Shown here in pieces: positions 19,301-28,600 of a stretch of 64,000 bases of DNA. This stretch comes from Planctomycetota bacterium. Lineage in GTDB: Bacteria > Planctomycetota > UBA1135 > GCA-002686595. The notes under the pieces are model-generated. The model saw only the letters and a program-made list of their open reading frames with translations, had not been told where the DNA came from and made no database searches. The DNA is taken from the NCBI GenBank assembly GCA_020638855.1, contig JACKHT010000005.1:124001-188000 (forward strand), read 5' to 3'. The translations under genes and the position numbers were made by a program. The first letter of the stretch is position 1. Each line of letters starts with the position of its first letter.

Positions 19301-19446
19301 TCGACGACCGGCGCGAGTTCGGTATCCGCCGTGTACGTCAAAGCCTCCCCCATACCTCCCTTGGCTGGGCGGCTGCTCCACCAAAAGAGACCCGTCATCA
19401 CCAGCAGCACGAACAACCCAGCGAGGAGCAACAGTTTGGTTTTCAT
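16321..19446 (-). CDS. Membrane-anchored carboxypeptidase-regulatory-repeat protein (1041 residues)
   Basis: The start MKTKLLLLAGLFVLLVMTGL gives a signal anchor (residues ~4-22), followed by a linker rich in Pro and acidic residues. The rest consists of repeated ~90-residue beta-sandwich units of the CarboxypepD_reg type. Repeats are marked by phrases such as GRFELSGF, GHFLLEGLPAGTW, GLDAGRYRVWAS, RLPAGTYVASL, RLPPGEYRLTS and SLPPGEVWVSTRW. Such domains form stalks or carbohydrate- and protein-binding surfaces. No enzymatic domain is visible. The start at 19446 has AAGGAA five bases upstream; a longer frame to 19479 would spoil the signal. A related shorter protein is encoded at 38117-39499. 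Confidence 0.88.
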   Translation of the reverse strand: MKTKLLLLAGLFVLLVMTGLFWWSSRPAKGGMGEALTYTADTELAPVVDPLSASPDLQKPASAQEDAADQRELVPETDPELAEIQAARAPVGAGHPVQWIEGNVEWPEGTPADEAAEVEARGRPFEWDPRGRRVHRVPVARDGSFRVAVSTDTSAAILKLYGTYVYLRSNKAWKRDSDQPILLKPELGAAIDLYVAVPSQWALPPKGWTCNLTTPGSYMGSRQPGLVDGRRIEARGIAVDEYFLVNAWADGLAAQSYRAQELTPGEKRDVTLTFLPEARLVGTLLDKQGRPVPSGKVLVRSLDEANPYAIFDETGGSEVDQGAFEVRNLPPGDFNLTYRGLGFDVPELVVRGLQAGEVRNVALVADRGMLITGTVHWASGEPAVGATVKVLGLENNSFFSGHGPMSEAEADAEGRFELSGFQEVVSVGLLASGFPPGAAPPEDLSELGRRRWDRENRVLARMDEVRPSARPVAIVLGLEAGDLAGQVVDDQGEPIERFRITATPLLGKAASRKGGGMGAAEGVAAGVLRTNFQDPKGHFLLEGLPAGTWEVYASAMGYRDMPVQTVTIPSTKDVLLTLPRAASVRGTVVNSDEDVVETQVHIERVVAPDSGLDADRRSTKSTKLMGYGFSGLDAGRYRVWASTWEEGNTESEFVDLSVGDHRKDVTLHLPVPGALLGRVHPDWLGGTLDVRLEGPKEYEDSDRRNNDRIHVGEDGRFESKRLPAGTYVASLNRMGEGEGRRREQLALGLQQTIRIQAGQTTQVDFGAPGPESIVLSGRVLRAGEAVERVILTFEGSHDLPKVQCLSGEGGAYRVILPGADRYTIRPQQSGEYRTHVPMVLDVKGPSPVAYDIHLPDAKLILLPQLETGDPILGGYRARDFYLSAAGGSSAIAATSADNGRVVFDRLPPGEYRLTSRQIQPNGTQGGSHLVLLSPRTVVIAEDTPETEIRGVFGVGASLRGTVRGIPAEGPSRIAVFAFAGPEGNQSLGYAQAENGLYRFDSLPPGEVWVSTRWRGGNAGDRVRIELEAKTESVLDVDYLPN

Positions 19447-19483
19447 GTTCCTTCCACAGTGCGTCGGCAGGATCGCCAATCAC

Positions 19484-19506
19484 CTCACGATCATCTCTCA
19501 CGATCA
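19484..19506 (+). repeat. 10-bp direct repeat with 13-bp period upstream of the repeat-protein gene
   Basis: CTCACGATCA occurs at 19484-19493 and again at 19497-19506, about 40 bases upstream of the start of the 1041-residue protein on the minus strand. Confidence 0.6.
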
Positions 19507-19700
19507 AGGTAGAGCCCATGGTAGCGGCTCCATCCAGTACCACGAGTCCAAAATGCCCCGCCCACGCCAGTGCCCCCCGAAAGCGGCTCTCCTGGCCGGA
19601 AACCCATACGCGCCTTCCTTTCAAGCTTCCGACTCGAGCGCAAAGCCTGTGGCCCACTGGCAAGAACATCGGCCGGGCGATCCCCGCACAGCCCTAGGCC

Positions 19701-21056
19701 TTACTCGCCGCCGCCGTAGCCCGAGGCCTTGAGCGACTCCAATTCTTCTGGAGTCAGCTGCACGTCCTTGCCCTTGCCCAGTACCGACATGGCGGACTCA
19801 ATCGTCGACAGTTCCTGGCGCAAGTCCTCCAAGCGCTGGGTGTCCTGCGTGGCAAGGTTTTTCTGCTCGCGTGCATCCTCCGCCACGTGGAATAGCTGTT
19901 GCGAGCCATCGCCCGACTCAATCAGTTTCCAGCCCCCATCACGCAAAGCCGTGTGGGGTGGACCCCACATGTTCCCATGCGCCAAAGCACGCCGCGATTC
20001 GCCGCCTTTCCCCTCGAGGAACGGCATCAGGCTCTTGCCCGCAAACTGGCGCTCGCCGGCCACATCGGCCCATTGGCACAGGGTCGGCAACACATCGATC
20101 ATGCGCACGGTTTGGGGCACGCGCAACCCCGCCTGGGCGCCGGGGCCGACCAGCATAAGCGGCACGTGGATCAGCTCATCGTAGACCGTATGACCGTGCT
20201 CGAAGCCCCCGTGGTCCAAGAACTCCTCGCCGTGATCGGCGCACAAGACGATCAAGGTGTTGTCCAGGAGCCCCATGCCCCCCAGACGATCCATCAAACG
20301 CCCGATCTCGGCGTCGGTGTAAGCCACCTCGCCATCGTAGAGTTTGGCTGCCCGCGCAATCCACTCGCGGCTCAGCTCCAGCTTGCCGGCGCGCAGGGCC
20401 ATCATCTCCTCGCGCGTTCCAAATAAGGTACGGCCGGGCCCGCTTTCCCGATCGGGAGGTGCGGCGTAGCGGCTACGGAAAGGCTGCGGAGGGTCGTAGA
20501 CCGCGTGCACATCGAAGTAATGCAGCAACAGGAAGAACGGCTTGTCCGGCGACTGCTGGGCCATGTAGGCCAAGGCCGCATCGGTGGTTTTCTCGGCGTT
20601 GCGCAGCTCGACGTTGTTCTCGAATGCCGCCACATCGACTTCCTGGAAGTCGCGGGTGACGCCGTATTTCTGCTTGAGGAATTCGACGTTGACGATGGCA
20701 TGGGTGGTGTACCCGGCGCGCTGGAACACGCTCGGGGCGGTCACGATTCCCTCGTGCACCGACTGGAACGCACCCAAACGCCCTCCGGCCCCGTGCTCCT
20801 TGGGGTAGAGCGAAGTCATCATCGAAGCGATCGACGGCAGGGTCCAGGGCGCCTGCGAGAAGGCGTTTTCAAACACCACTCCCTTTTGGCCCAAGCGATC
20901 CATGTACGGGGTGAGTCCCCGTTCGCTGCCCAAGCGGTCCGCCCGCAGGGTGTCGACCACGATCCAAAGGACATTGGGTTTGGCCGGTTTTGCAGCCGGG
21001 CAGCCGACGAGTCCGAGGGCACCAAACGCGAGCAAGAGGGTTAGGATTCGCGACAT
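19701..21056 (-). CDS. Sulfatase-superfamily lipoprotein without the FGly motif
   Basis: The 451-residue protein begins with a lipoprotein signal ending LGLVGC (Cys19). The alkaline-phosphatase/sulfatase fold is shown by VVDTLRADR (Asp35, Asp40), then APWTLPSIAS, and CADHGEEFLDHG with later metal ligands FEHGHTVYDELIHVP. The C/S-x-P-x-R site needed for formylglycine is absent; Thr72 in WTLPS sits at the nucleophile position, as in phosphoethanolamine and phosphoglycerol transferases. The enzyme may therefore transfer or hydrolyse a phosphate-linked group rather than a sulfate ester; that is inference. The stop of the upstream GT39-like gene lies 22 bases before its start, so it is the third gene of an operon with that protein and the M28 peptidase. 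Confidence 0.87.
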   Translation of the reverse strand: MSRILTLLLAFGALGLVGCPAAKPAKPNVLWIVVDTLRADRLGSERGLTPYMDRLGQKGVVFENAFSQAPWTLPSIASMMTSLYPKEHGAGGRLGAFQSVHEGIVTAPSVFQRAGYTTHAIVNVEFLKQKYGVTRDFQEVDVAAFENNVELRNAEKTTDAALAYMAQQSPDKPFFLLLHYFDVHAVYDPPQPFRSRYAAPPDRESGPGRTLFGTREEMMALRAGKLELSREWIARAAKLYDGEVAYTDAEIGRLMDRLGGMGLLDNTLIVLCADHGEEFLDHGGFEHGHTVYDELIHVPLMLVGPGAQAGLRVPQTVRMIDVLPTLCQWADVAGERQFAGKSLMPFLEGKGGESRRALAHGNMWGPPHTALRDGGWKLIESGDGSQQLFHVAEDAREQKNLATQDTQRLEDLRQELSTIESAMSVLGKGKDVQLTPEELESLKASGYGGGE

Positions 21057-21078
21057 CGATCGTATGGGAGAGAGGGAG

Positions 21079-23271
21079 TCAAGGGCGCGGGGCGATGCGC
21101 AGGGGCTCGCCTTTCGCGTACAACGAACGTTCGGCGGCGAGTCGGCGAGCGAACACCGAAGTGCGCTCCTGAGAGGGTACCGCAGCGAGCGCGCGGTCGA
21201 TGCTTTGCAAAGCCGAATCGAATTGCCCCACCTCGGCTTGGCAAGCAGCCAACAGCTCCCACTCGCCCAGCGTGGGGGTCTGGCCCGCAATCCAGGCCTG
21301 CATGGCTTGCAGCGCCACGCGTCCATCGCGTTGCTCTGGGCTGGGGTCGGTGCTGAGCTGGCGGATCAGTGCCCCATGGGCCGCTTGCGCCACCCCGAGC
21401 GAAGGAGCGCTCGCGCGGGCTTTCCGATACCACTCCAGTGCGGCCCGGTAGTCACGTCGCTGACTCGCCAGCCAGCCCAAATTGAACAGGGCTTTGGGAT
21501 GGGTGGGGTCGGATCGCAGCACCTCCTCGAACCCCGCCTGCGCCTCGGCGTACTGCTTGCGGCGCAGGGCCAGGGTGGCGATCTCGGCCCGGATGCTGTT
21601 GTCGTTGGGCGCCAAGGATTGGGCTGCGGCCAACTCCTGGGCCGCCAGCTCGAGTTGACCGAGTTCGGCAGCCGTCATGCCCCGATCCAGGTGCCACTTG
21701 TACGGGAACGGACCGGCGTAGCGGGAATCGAACTGCACGAGCCCTAGGGCCAACAGGAACGCCGGCGCCAGAAGCACGAGGGTGAGCCGCTTGGCTCCGG
21801 GGCGCTGCCACAACGCCACCACCCCGACCGCCCCCAAACACAAAAGGTGCGGCAGCATGGGAACCCGATAGCGGCTCGCCGCAAAGTACGGCAACAGCGA
21901 AAGCCCGAAGCCAAGCACCCACAATCCTTGCACCCAAAGCAAGCGGGCGAGCCGTGGATCGAAAGCCAAGCCTAGGTGGCGGTCGACCCGGCGCCGGGCG
22001 CCGTAGGCGAGCACGCCCCAAACGCAGAGGGCCAGCACCACCAGGAAGCGCACGGGCAAGATGCGCAACACGCTCGAATGCTGCACTTCCACCCCGACTT
22101 CCTTGTTGTGTCCGATTTCCGAAGGACTCAAGAGCAAGCCCGCTTTGGTCACCAAGAGTCCCATTGCCCGAGCGGGATCCGCTCGCATGCTGGCCCAAGC
22201 TTGGTCGGAGAACCAGCGGTTCAACTCGCCATAGCTCAAGGCGCGGCCCAGCTTGCGCTCCACCTGTGCCTTCACATCGGGGTAGTCGAAGCAGGTCCGA
22301 AAACGTCCCAACTCCCCCATGTCCGCGTCGATCAGTCCCGTGGCGCCCGGGCCTTGGCCCAGATACAAGTTGATCCCCGCCGTGGCGGTCAGAGGCAAGA
22401 ACTCGCCCGTCGCCCGCCAGTTGTGCAGCGTGCCGGGCAAAAGGCCCAGCAACAGTCCCAACGCCATGATCCCCGCCCGCTGGACACGGTGCCGCAGCGC
22501 CACCGAGCGGTGCAACCCAAGCAACGCGACGATCAAGAGCACCGCCGGCAACCCCACGTTGGGCCGCACCAAAGCCGCCAGCCCAAAACCCACCCCCGCG
22601 GCGAGAGCCCAGGCCCAGCGATCCTTGTCCAACAGCCGCAGATACGCATACAAGGCGGCCAAGTCGAGCGCGATCAGCAAACCCGTGGCCTGCAACTCGC
22701 CCTCGAAGTAAACCGGCGCGAAGTGCAACGCCAAGGCTCCCGCCGCCCAGGTCGCCGCCAACGCGCCGGCAGCCGGGCGCACCGTCCACCACAGGATTCC
22801 CACACTGACCACGCCCAAGAGGTGCTGCAACCAAACGGCGAGCGCCAGATCCCCACCACCCAGCCGATAGATCCCGGCCAAGAACCAGGGATAACCAATC
22901 GGGCGGAGGCTCGGGCCCTCGAACACGCTGGCATCGCCTTCGCCCGGGGCCAGCCCGGCGGGCAATCCCGCCATCGTCCGCGCCCATGCATCGTGGTACT
23001 TGGCATCCACCGTCGGCGTCGCGAAGTCGAGCGCATGGCGGTGCTCGAGTCCGTAGGCGAGGCGCACTACCGCTGCCAGAACCATGGCCAAGACCCACCC
23101 ATGGCGCAGCCAGCTCGGCGGGCTCGGGGTTTGCGCGGGGCTGGCGGGCGCTTGGGGCTCGTTTCGCGGGGCTGACACGGTGCCATCCTCGCCCCCCGGT
23201 CGCTGCGAGCCAAGCGCAAATCCCCGAACCGATCCTCGCTGCAGGCCCGAATCAAGCCAGCTCCCGCCCAT
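21079..23271 (-). CDS. GT39-like multi-pass glycosyltransferase with C-terminal TPR domain
   Basis: The 730-residue protein starts with a Pro/Ser-rich cytoplasmic tail, a first helix (WVLAMVLAAVVRLAYGL), then an extracytoplasmic loop with DAKYHDAWARTMAG and GPSLRPIGYPWFLAGIY, the layout of PMT/ArnT-type (GT39, GT83) lipid-sugar transferases. About ten further helices run to ~residue 500. Residues ~540-720 carry TPR units (DRGMTAAELGQLELAAQEL, HPKALFNLGWLASQRRDYR). It may glycosylate envelope proteins or lipids from polyprenyl donors. ATG 23271 is used; an in-frame GTG at 23178 is possible. It lies 17 bases after the M28 peptidase gene and 22 before the sulfatase-like gene. Confidence 0.85.
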   Translation of the reverse strand: MGGSWLDSGLQRGSVRGFALGSQRPGGEDGTVSAPRNEPQAPASPAQTPSPPSWLRHGWVLAMVLAAVVRLAYGLEHRHALDFATPTVDAKYHDAWARTMAGLPAGLAPGEGDASVFEGPSLRPIGYPWFLAGIYRLGGGDLALAVWLQHLLGVVSVGILWWTVRPAAGALAATWAAGALALHFAPVYFEGELQATGLLIALDLAALYAYLRLLDKDRWAWALAAGVGFGLAALVRPNVGLPAVLLIVALLGLHRSVALRHRVQRAGIMALGLLLGLLPGTLHNWRATGEFLPLTATAGINLYLGQGPGATGLIDADMGELGRFRTCFDYPDVKAQVERKLGRALSYGELNRWFSDQAWASMRADPARAMGLLVTKAGLLLSPSEIGHNKEVGVEVQHSSVLRILPVRFLVVLALCVWGVLAYGARRRVDRHLGLAFDPRLARLLWVQGLWVLGFGLSLLPYFAASRYRVPMLPHLLCLGAVGVVALWQRPGAKRLTLVLLAPAFLLALGLVQFDSRYAGPFPYKWHLDRGMTAAELGQLELAAQELAAAQSLAPNDNSIRAEIATLALRRKQYAEAQAGFEEVLRSDPTHPKALFNLGWLASQRRDYRAALEWYRKARASAPSLGVAQAAHGALIRQLSTDPSPEQRDGRVALQAMQAWIAGQTPTLGEWELLAACQAEVGQFDSALQSIDRALAAVPSQERTSVFARRLAAERSLYAKGEPLRIAPRP

Positions 23272-23288
23272 GCATCCGGGCTAGGCTT

Positions 23289-25562
23289 CTAGCGCTCGGG
23301 CCAAGCGAAGGAGCGGTCCCAACGGGTGCGGTGCCCCAAACGGCGCGGGCTCCAAGCGGGTCCCACCCCGCGCACCCAAGCCTGCATGCTGGACGGCAGA
23401 CCGTCGACCACTTCGCTCACGTCTAGCGACTCTCCGAGCTCCCGACCGAGCCCAAGCCGAACGATGACACCCTCGGGCGGAACACCGTGCAAGAGCACCC
23501 GATGGGAAGCTACCTTCCAGCGCCGCCCCTGGATTTCGATCCAGGCCAGGGCGTCCGTTTGAGTCGACAGCAGGAAGGTGGGCGCGGCCCGCGTCGAATG
23601 CAGTTCCAGAACCAGGGACTCCGCGTCGGGCGCCTCCCTCCAGGTCACCTGGGGTCCCAACTCCTCGCCCGCTGCCAACGGCGCCTTGCGCCAAGCGGCT
23701 TGCTTCCAATCCTCCAACACCGGCCCGGGCACCCGGAACGGTTTGGATTCGAGCTGCCCTTGCCACCCAGCGTGCCCCTCTTCTTGGATCGCCACAACGT
23801 CCAAAGTCCCGGGCCGCTGCGGCGTGTACGGTTCGCGCAAGCCGACGACCGCCACCACAAACACCGCGAGCAGGGCGCCCGTGGCTCCCATCCAGCGGGA
23901 CACCGCAGGTTGCAAACCCAAACTAGCCGGGATCAGCAGCATGCTGGGCAAAACCAGCGGCCCCAACAAGGCACCCGCCTGGCTGAATCCAAACGCGTCG
24001 AGCAGGCCCCCATGCAGGGGAACCCAAAGGACCCACAAGAGCGTGGTCAGGAGCACCTGCGCCACGGGCCAGCGGGGCACAGCCAGCCCATGGACCACAA
24101 GCCCCAGCCCCAAGGCTGCGCCGAGAAACAGGTAACCCGCACCTGGAACGTAGTGCGCGGTGCCTACCCCGAGCCCTGCCATCCAAGTCAGGTTGGCAAG
24201 GCTCCACGCTTCGCTCCCCAATCGGCGCAACCTCGGGATCACCCAGGACCAAGCCAAGGCCAACGCGCCGGCTCCCAACAGCGCGCCCGGTAGGTGCCTC
24301 GACCAGAACAGCGGATGCACGCCGCGCCAGGCCTCCAAGCCGCGGGTCGCTCCCCAAGCCAGTGCCAAAGGCAATGCGACCACACAAGGCCACAACAGGC
24401 AAGCCACCAACCAACGGCGCATCTGCGTGGAATGGGTCAGGAAACGCAACCAAGCCATCAGCGCCAACGCTAGGCCCGCCAGGGCGGCTCCCCACTGGAC
24501 GCTCACCGGATACGCCCACAACCAAGTGCCAAGCACATCCAAGTGCACCCAGTCGGGATCGCGCTTGGGGTCGGCGCTTTGCAACCGACTCGGATCTTGC
24601 TCCAGCCCCTCGAGCAAAGCCAAAACGTTGTCACCCTGGTGCTGGAGGCTGCGCAGGCTCGGCCCTTCGACACGATCGAGCGGCGAATGGTAATCCGACC
24701 AGCCGCCCACGTAGGCAAAGTTCAAGCCCGCCAAGCCCCGATCCAAGAACACGCTCAGGTCGGTATCGTTGGGCATGCGCCGGTAGACTTCCACGTACAG
24801 CGAAGCCGCCATGGGATTCGGTGCGTGGTCGCGGTACAGCTCGACCCACGGTCGGTTGCCCAACGAAGTCTGGAACAAACGGCTCGGACCGCGACTGCCG
24901 CGGGCTTCGAGGTTGACCACCAAACCGATCGCAGCCAGGTCGGGATCGTCGCGCACGAACGCACGCGCCCCGTACAGCCCCAGTTCTTCCCCCTCGGTGA
25001 AGAGCAAGCGTACCCCCAAGCGGGGCTGAGCGCCCTGGGCGGACCGGAAGGCGCGCAGCGCTTCGATCCACGCCACACAGCCCGCCAAATCGTCGTTTTC
25101 GCCGGGGCCTGCGCTGACCGAATCGTAGTGGGCCACCCCCAGCAGGTGCGGGCCCGGTTCACTGCCTGGAAAACTCGCGACGAGGTTGTGCACCAAGCCA
25201 AAGCGATCGTTCTTGGGCTTTCCGCGCACCCAACTGGTTTGGACTTCGACCGTTGCGCCCAATGCTTCCAAAGCCTCCACCAAACGCACGCGTACTTCCC
25301 CGGCGCGTGCGCTGCCCAAGGGATGCGGGTCCCGCTCGGGAAGGATGCGGCGCAGCGTGGCCTGGGCTCGCTGCGCGGAAAATCGTTCGAGCGCAGCGTT
25401 CGCATCCAAGACCTCTGGCATCCCAGCTTCGGTTCGGACCCAAATCCACAGGCCCAGCCAAACCACCGCACAGGCGCCCCACGCCAGCCATGTTCCCCGG
25501 CCGAGGCTCGGATCCGACGCAGCGCGACTCGCTCGCTCAGGACTGGGTTCGTTGGAAGGCAT
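23289..25562 (-). CDS. M28-family aminopeptidase with polytopic membrane C-terminus
   Basis: The 757-residue protein has one N-terminal helix (~25-42), an extracytoplasmic M28 zinc peptidase domain (~60-330) and a C-terminal membrane region of about eight helices followed by a ~150-residue soluble tail. Zinc and catalytic residues are visible: AHYDS (His145, Asp147), GENDD (Asp157), TEGEE (Glu192, Glu193), NLEA (Glu219) and YHSPLD (His292). This layout resembles Fxna/ERMP1-type peptidases. It is the first gene of a three-gene run with the GT39-like protein and sulfatase-like lipoprotein. It is divergent from the UnbV lipoprotein gene, with 133 bases between starts. Confidence 0.9.
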   Translation of the reverse strand: MPSNEPSPERASRAASDPSLGRGTWLAWGACAVVWLGLWIWVRTEAGMPEVLDANAALERFSAQRAQATLRRILPERDPHPLGSARAGEVRVRLVEALEALGATVEVQTSWVRGKPKNDRFGLVHNLVASFPGSEPGPHLLGVAHYDSVSAGPGENDDLAGCVAWIEALRAFRSAQGAQPRLGVRLLFTEGEELGLYGARAFVRDDPDLAAIGLVVNLEARGSRGPSRLFQTSLGNRPWVELYRDHAPNPMAASLYVEVYRRMPNDTDLSVFLDRGLAGLNFAYVGGWSDYHSPLDRVEGPSLRSLQHQGDNVLALLEGLEQDPSRLQSADPKRDPDWVHLDVLGTWLWAYPVSVQWGAALAGLALALMAWLRFLTHSTQMRRWLVACLLWPCVVALPLALAWGATRGLEAWRGVHPLFWSRHLPGALLGAGALALAWSWVIPRLRRLGSEAWSLANLTWMAGLGVGTAHYVPGAGYLFLGAALGLGLVVHGLAVPRWPVAQVLLTTLLWVLWVPLHGGLLDAFGFSQAGALLGPLVLPSMLLIPASLGLQPAVSRWMGATGALLAVFVVAVVGLREPYTPQRPGTLDVVAIQEEGHAGWQGQLESKPFRVPGPVLEDWKQAAWRKAPLAAGEELGPQVTWREAPDAESLVLELHSTRAAPTFLLSTQTDALAWIEIQGRRWKVASHRVLLHGVPPEGVIVRLGLGRELGESLDVSEVVDGLPSSMQAWVRGVGPAWSPRRLGHRTRWDRSFAWPER

Positions 25563-25695
25563 CGTAAGTCCCGCGCGCCCTAGGGACTAGGTGGTGGGCA
25601 CGCTGGTGGGAAGCCGGGCCGCTTCCCCGCTGCCGAGCGCAGCCAATCCTGGTCGGGACCCGCGGGGCAGCTTAGACTCGGGCCGGAATTCGACC

Positions 25696-28600
25696 ATGAA
25701 CCAAGCACAACCGCAAATCACTCGCTGGGTATCCATCAGCCTCTTGGTGTGCGCCGCAACCTTGGGATGCGGCAAGCAACCCACTCCCCCCGCCCCGGGG
25801 CCCACCCCTTCGGGCGCTCCGGATCGTGCGGGCGAAAAGGAAACCCCCTGGTCGCAGCTTCACAACCTGGCCTACGAGCGCTCCGCTTACTACGCGAACC
25901 TGGAGGAATGGCCCGAGGCCCGCGAAGCCATGGCGCCGATCCTGAAGGACGAGCGCGCAACCTCAGAAGATTGGGTTCGGGCAGCCACGATCGAAATGCA
26001 GGCAGGGGCACCAGCCCAAGCCAAGCTGTACCTCGAACGGGGCCAAGTCGACGGGAAGGATAGCCCCGCCGCGCGCTATGTGCGCGCACGCCTGGCGTCG
26101 ATGGAATCCGACTCGCTCGAAACCGCGCGAGGTTTGTACGAGGGTCTGCTGCAGGAAGTGCCGCAATGCTTGGCGACCAAGTACGCGTTGGGCCGGGTGC
26201 TCGAAGACATGGACCCCCCCGATGATGCCACCTGGGAAGCCAACCAAGCGCGGGCGCAAGACTTGTATCGACAGGTGCTCGATCTGGGGCTGGAGAACGG
26301 CGGGGCCTGGTACGTTTCGGCGCTCTACCGCATGTACGTGCTTTCCCTGGAAGATCCCGATCCGAGCGTGCGCGCCAAGTACGAAGCCGCATGGCGCGGT
26401 TTGGAGTCGGTCGGTGCCAAGGCGGTGAGCGTGAGCGTGCTCAACGAAGGCACCCTGGCCGTCATCGCGCCGCCCAAGCCCCAAGGCAACACCGCGCGCC
26501 CGACCCGGGGTGCCCCCGAGTACCGCCTGCGCTCGAAACTGGCCATGCCCGCGGAGGCTAGCGACCTACAAGTGCACGACTTCAACGGCGATCGCTTGGC
26601 GGACCTGGCCTGGCTCGATGGCCAAGGTTTGACCGTCCAACTGCAGGGCGAGGCGGGTTCGTTCGAGGCCCGCGCCTGGTTGGGATCCAAGGCCACCCGC
26701 TGGTTGGCCGCCGACTTGTCGCGCGATGGTTACCTGGACTTGTTGGTGGCCGAAGGCGCCGAGGTGGTCCTGTACGATGTGGATGCTCCCACGGGCGAAG
26801 CGAACGACTTCGCGCCCAAGCCCAGCGGGATCCGCGTGAGCCTGCCCGCCGCGCCCGCCGATTGGACCTGGATCGACTACGATCACGATGGGGATCTCGA
26901 CGTGCTGGCCGTGGGCTCGTTCGGCCTGCGCCTGTTGCGCAACGATGGGGCGGGTCGCATCCCCGAACGTCCCGCCGATCAAGCGCGCGGCGGGTTCACC
27001 GATGTGACCGACACGCTCGGGGTGGCTTGCACGCGGCCCTTGGCATGGTGCGCAATCGAAGACTTCGACGCCGACCAAGACGTAGACTTTTTGGTGGGCG
27101 GAGAAGGCATCACGTTGCTCGCTTCGAGTCTGCGCGGCGGGGCCTTTGAAGACCGAACCGAAGCATTCTTTGGAGCCCAACGACCCAACGCCTCCAAACC
27201 CATGCTGGCGGACGTCGACGGCGATGGCCTGGTGGACGCCCTGTACGCCCGCGATGGCTTGCTGCAATGGCGCTTCCAAGGCGGCCCGGAACGCGACCGG
27301 CAGATCTTGACCCAGGCCCAAGTCACTCCGCTGGCCACCGATCTCGACCTTGATGGCCAGGTCGATGTGATCTGGCCGGAGAACGATCGTTTGGCGACGG
27401 GCTTGCTGGCCGCCGGGCAAGCCTCGCAAACACCGCTGAAGCTCGCAGCACCCGAGGGCCCGAGCCTGGGACTCATGGTCGCTGAAATGGATCGCGACCC
27501 CAAGGCACCCGTGGCCCTTGAAGTCCTGCGGCGCACCCCGTCGAGCTTGGAGATCTGGGAGAATCCAAAGCCCCAAGGCAACGGCCTGCGATTGGGTTAC
27601 CACGGTAAGAAAGACAACGCCGACGGAATCGGCGCGGTGGTCGAAGTGCGCGCCGCTGGGCTCTACCGCCGCGTGTTCTACCGCGGCAGCGAAGTGATCT
27701 TTGGACTCGGCCAGGCGCCACGCGCCGATGTGGTGCGCGTGACATGGCCCAATGGCGTCAGCCGCTCGGAGCTCGATGTGGAAGGTGGCGACCCGCTGGC
27801 GGAGGACCCGGGCTTGGGCATCCAAACCGAAGGCCTGATCGGTTCGTGCCCGTTCCTGTACGCTTGGAACGGCGAGTCGTACGGCTTCATCAGCGATGTG
27901 CTCGGCATCACCCCGCTGGGGTTGCCCATGGCGCCGGGCATGTTGGTTCCGCCCGATCACGACGAGTACGTGCTGGTGAAAGGCTCGCAGTTGCAACCCA
28001 AGGATGGCTTCTACGAGCTGCAGTTCACCGAGGAGCTGCGCGAAGTGACCTACCTCGATCGCACCCAGCTGCTCGTCATCGACCACCCCGTCGGCAGCGA
28101 GTTGCAGCCCAACGAACGCTTCTGCTTCCCCCCCTTCCCCACGCCCGAACCCCAGCTCTTCGCCGATCCCCTGCCCCCCATCCGTGCCATGGGCAGCGAC
28201 GGGCAGGATTGGTCGAGCGAGCTGGCCCAGGTGGACGACCGCTACGCGACTCCCGCCAAGCCCTTGCGTGGGCAATTCCTGGGGTTGTCAGAACCCCATT
28301 GGCTCGAGCTGGCCTTCGACCCCGACCAGACCCAGGGCGCCAAGCGGCTGCGCTTGGTTTGCACCGGATGGTTCTACTGGACCGACGCTTCGGTCAACAT
28401 GGCGACCGCCTACACGCCGGACTTGGAGTTCACGCCACCGATTCTCTCAGTCCCGGTAGCGGGGCCGGATGGCGAAACTTGGGTTCCGATCGGCCCCCCG
28501 GTGGGTTTCCCTGCGGGCAAAACCAAGACCATGGTCCTGGATTTGACCGGGCTGATCGATGCTTCGGATCCCCGCATTCGGATCGACTGCAGCTTGACTT

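Noticed and set aside
19447..19669. Minus-strand frame beginning MFLPVGHRLCARVG and running into the 1041-residue protein gene
   Set aside because: It would overlap the regulatory-repeat gene by over 200 bases in another frame, and its third-position GC (~58% by rough count) is lower than coding genes here. Possibly a remnant.
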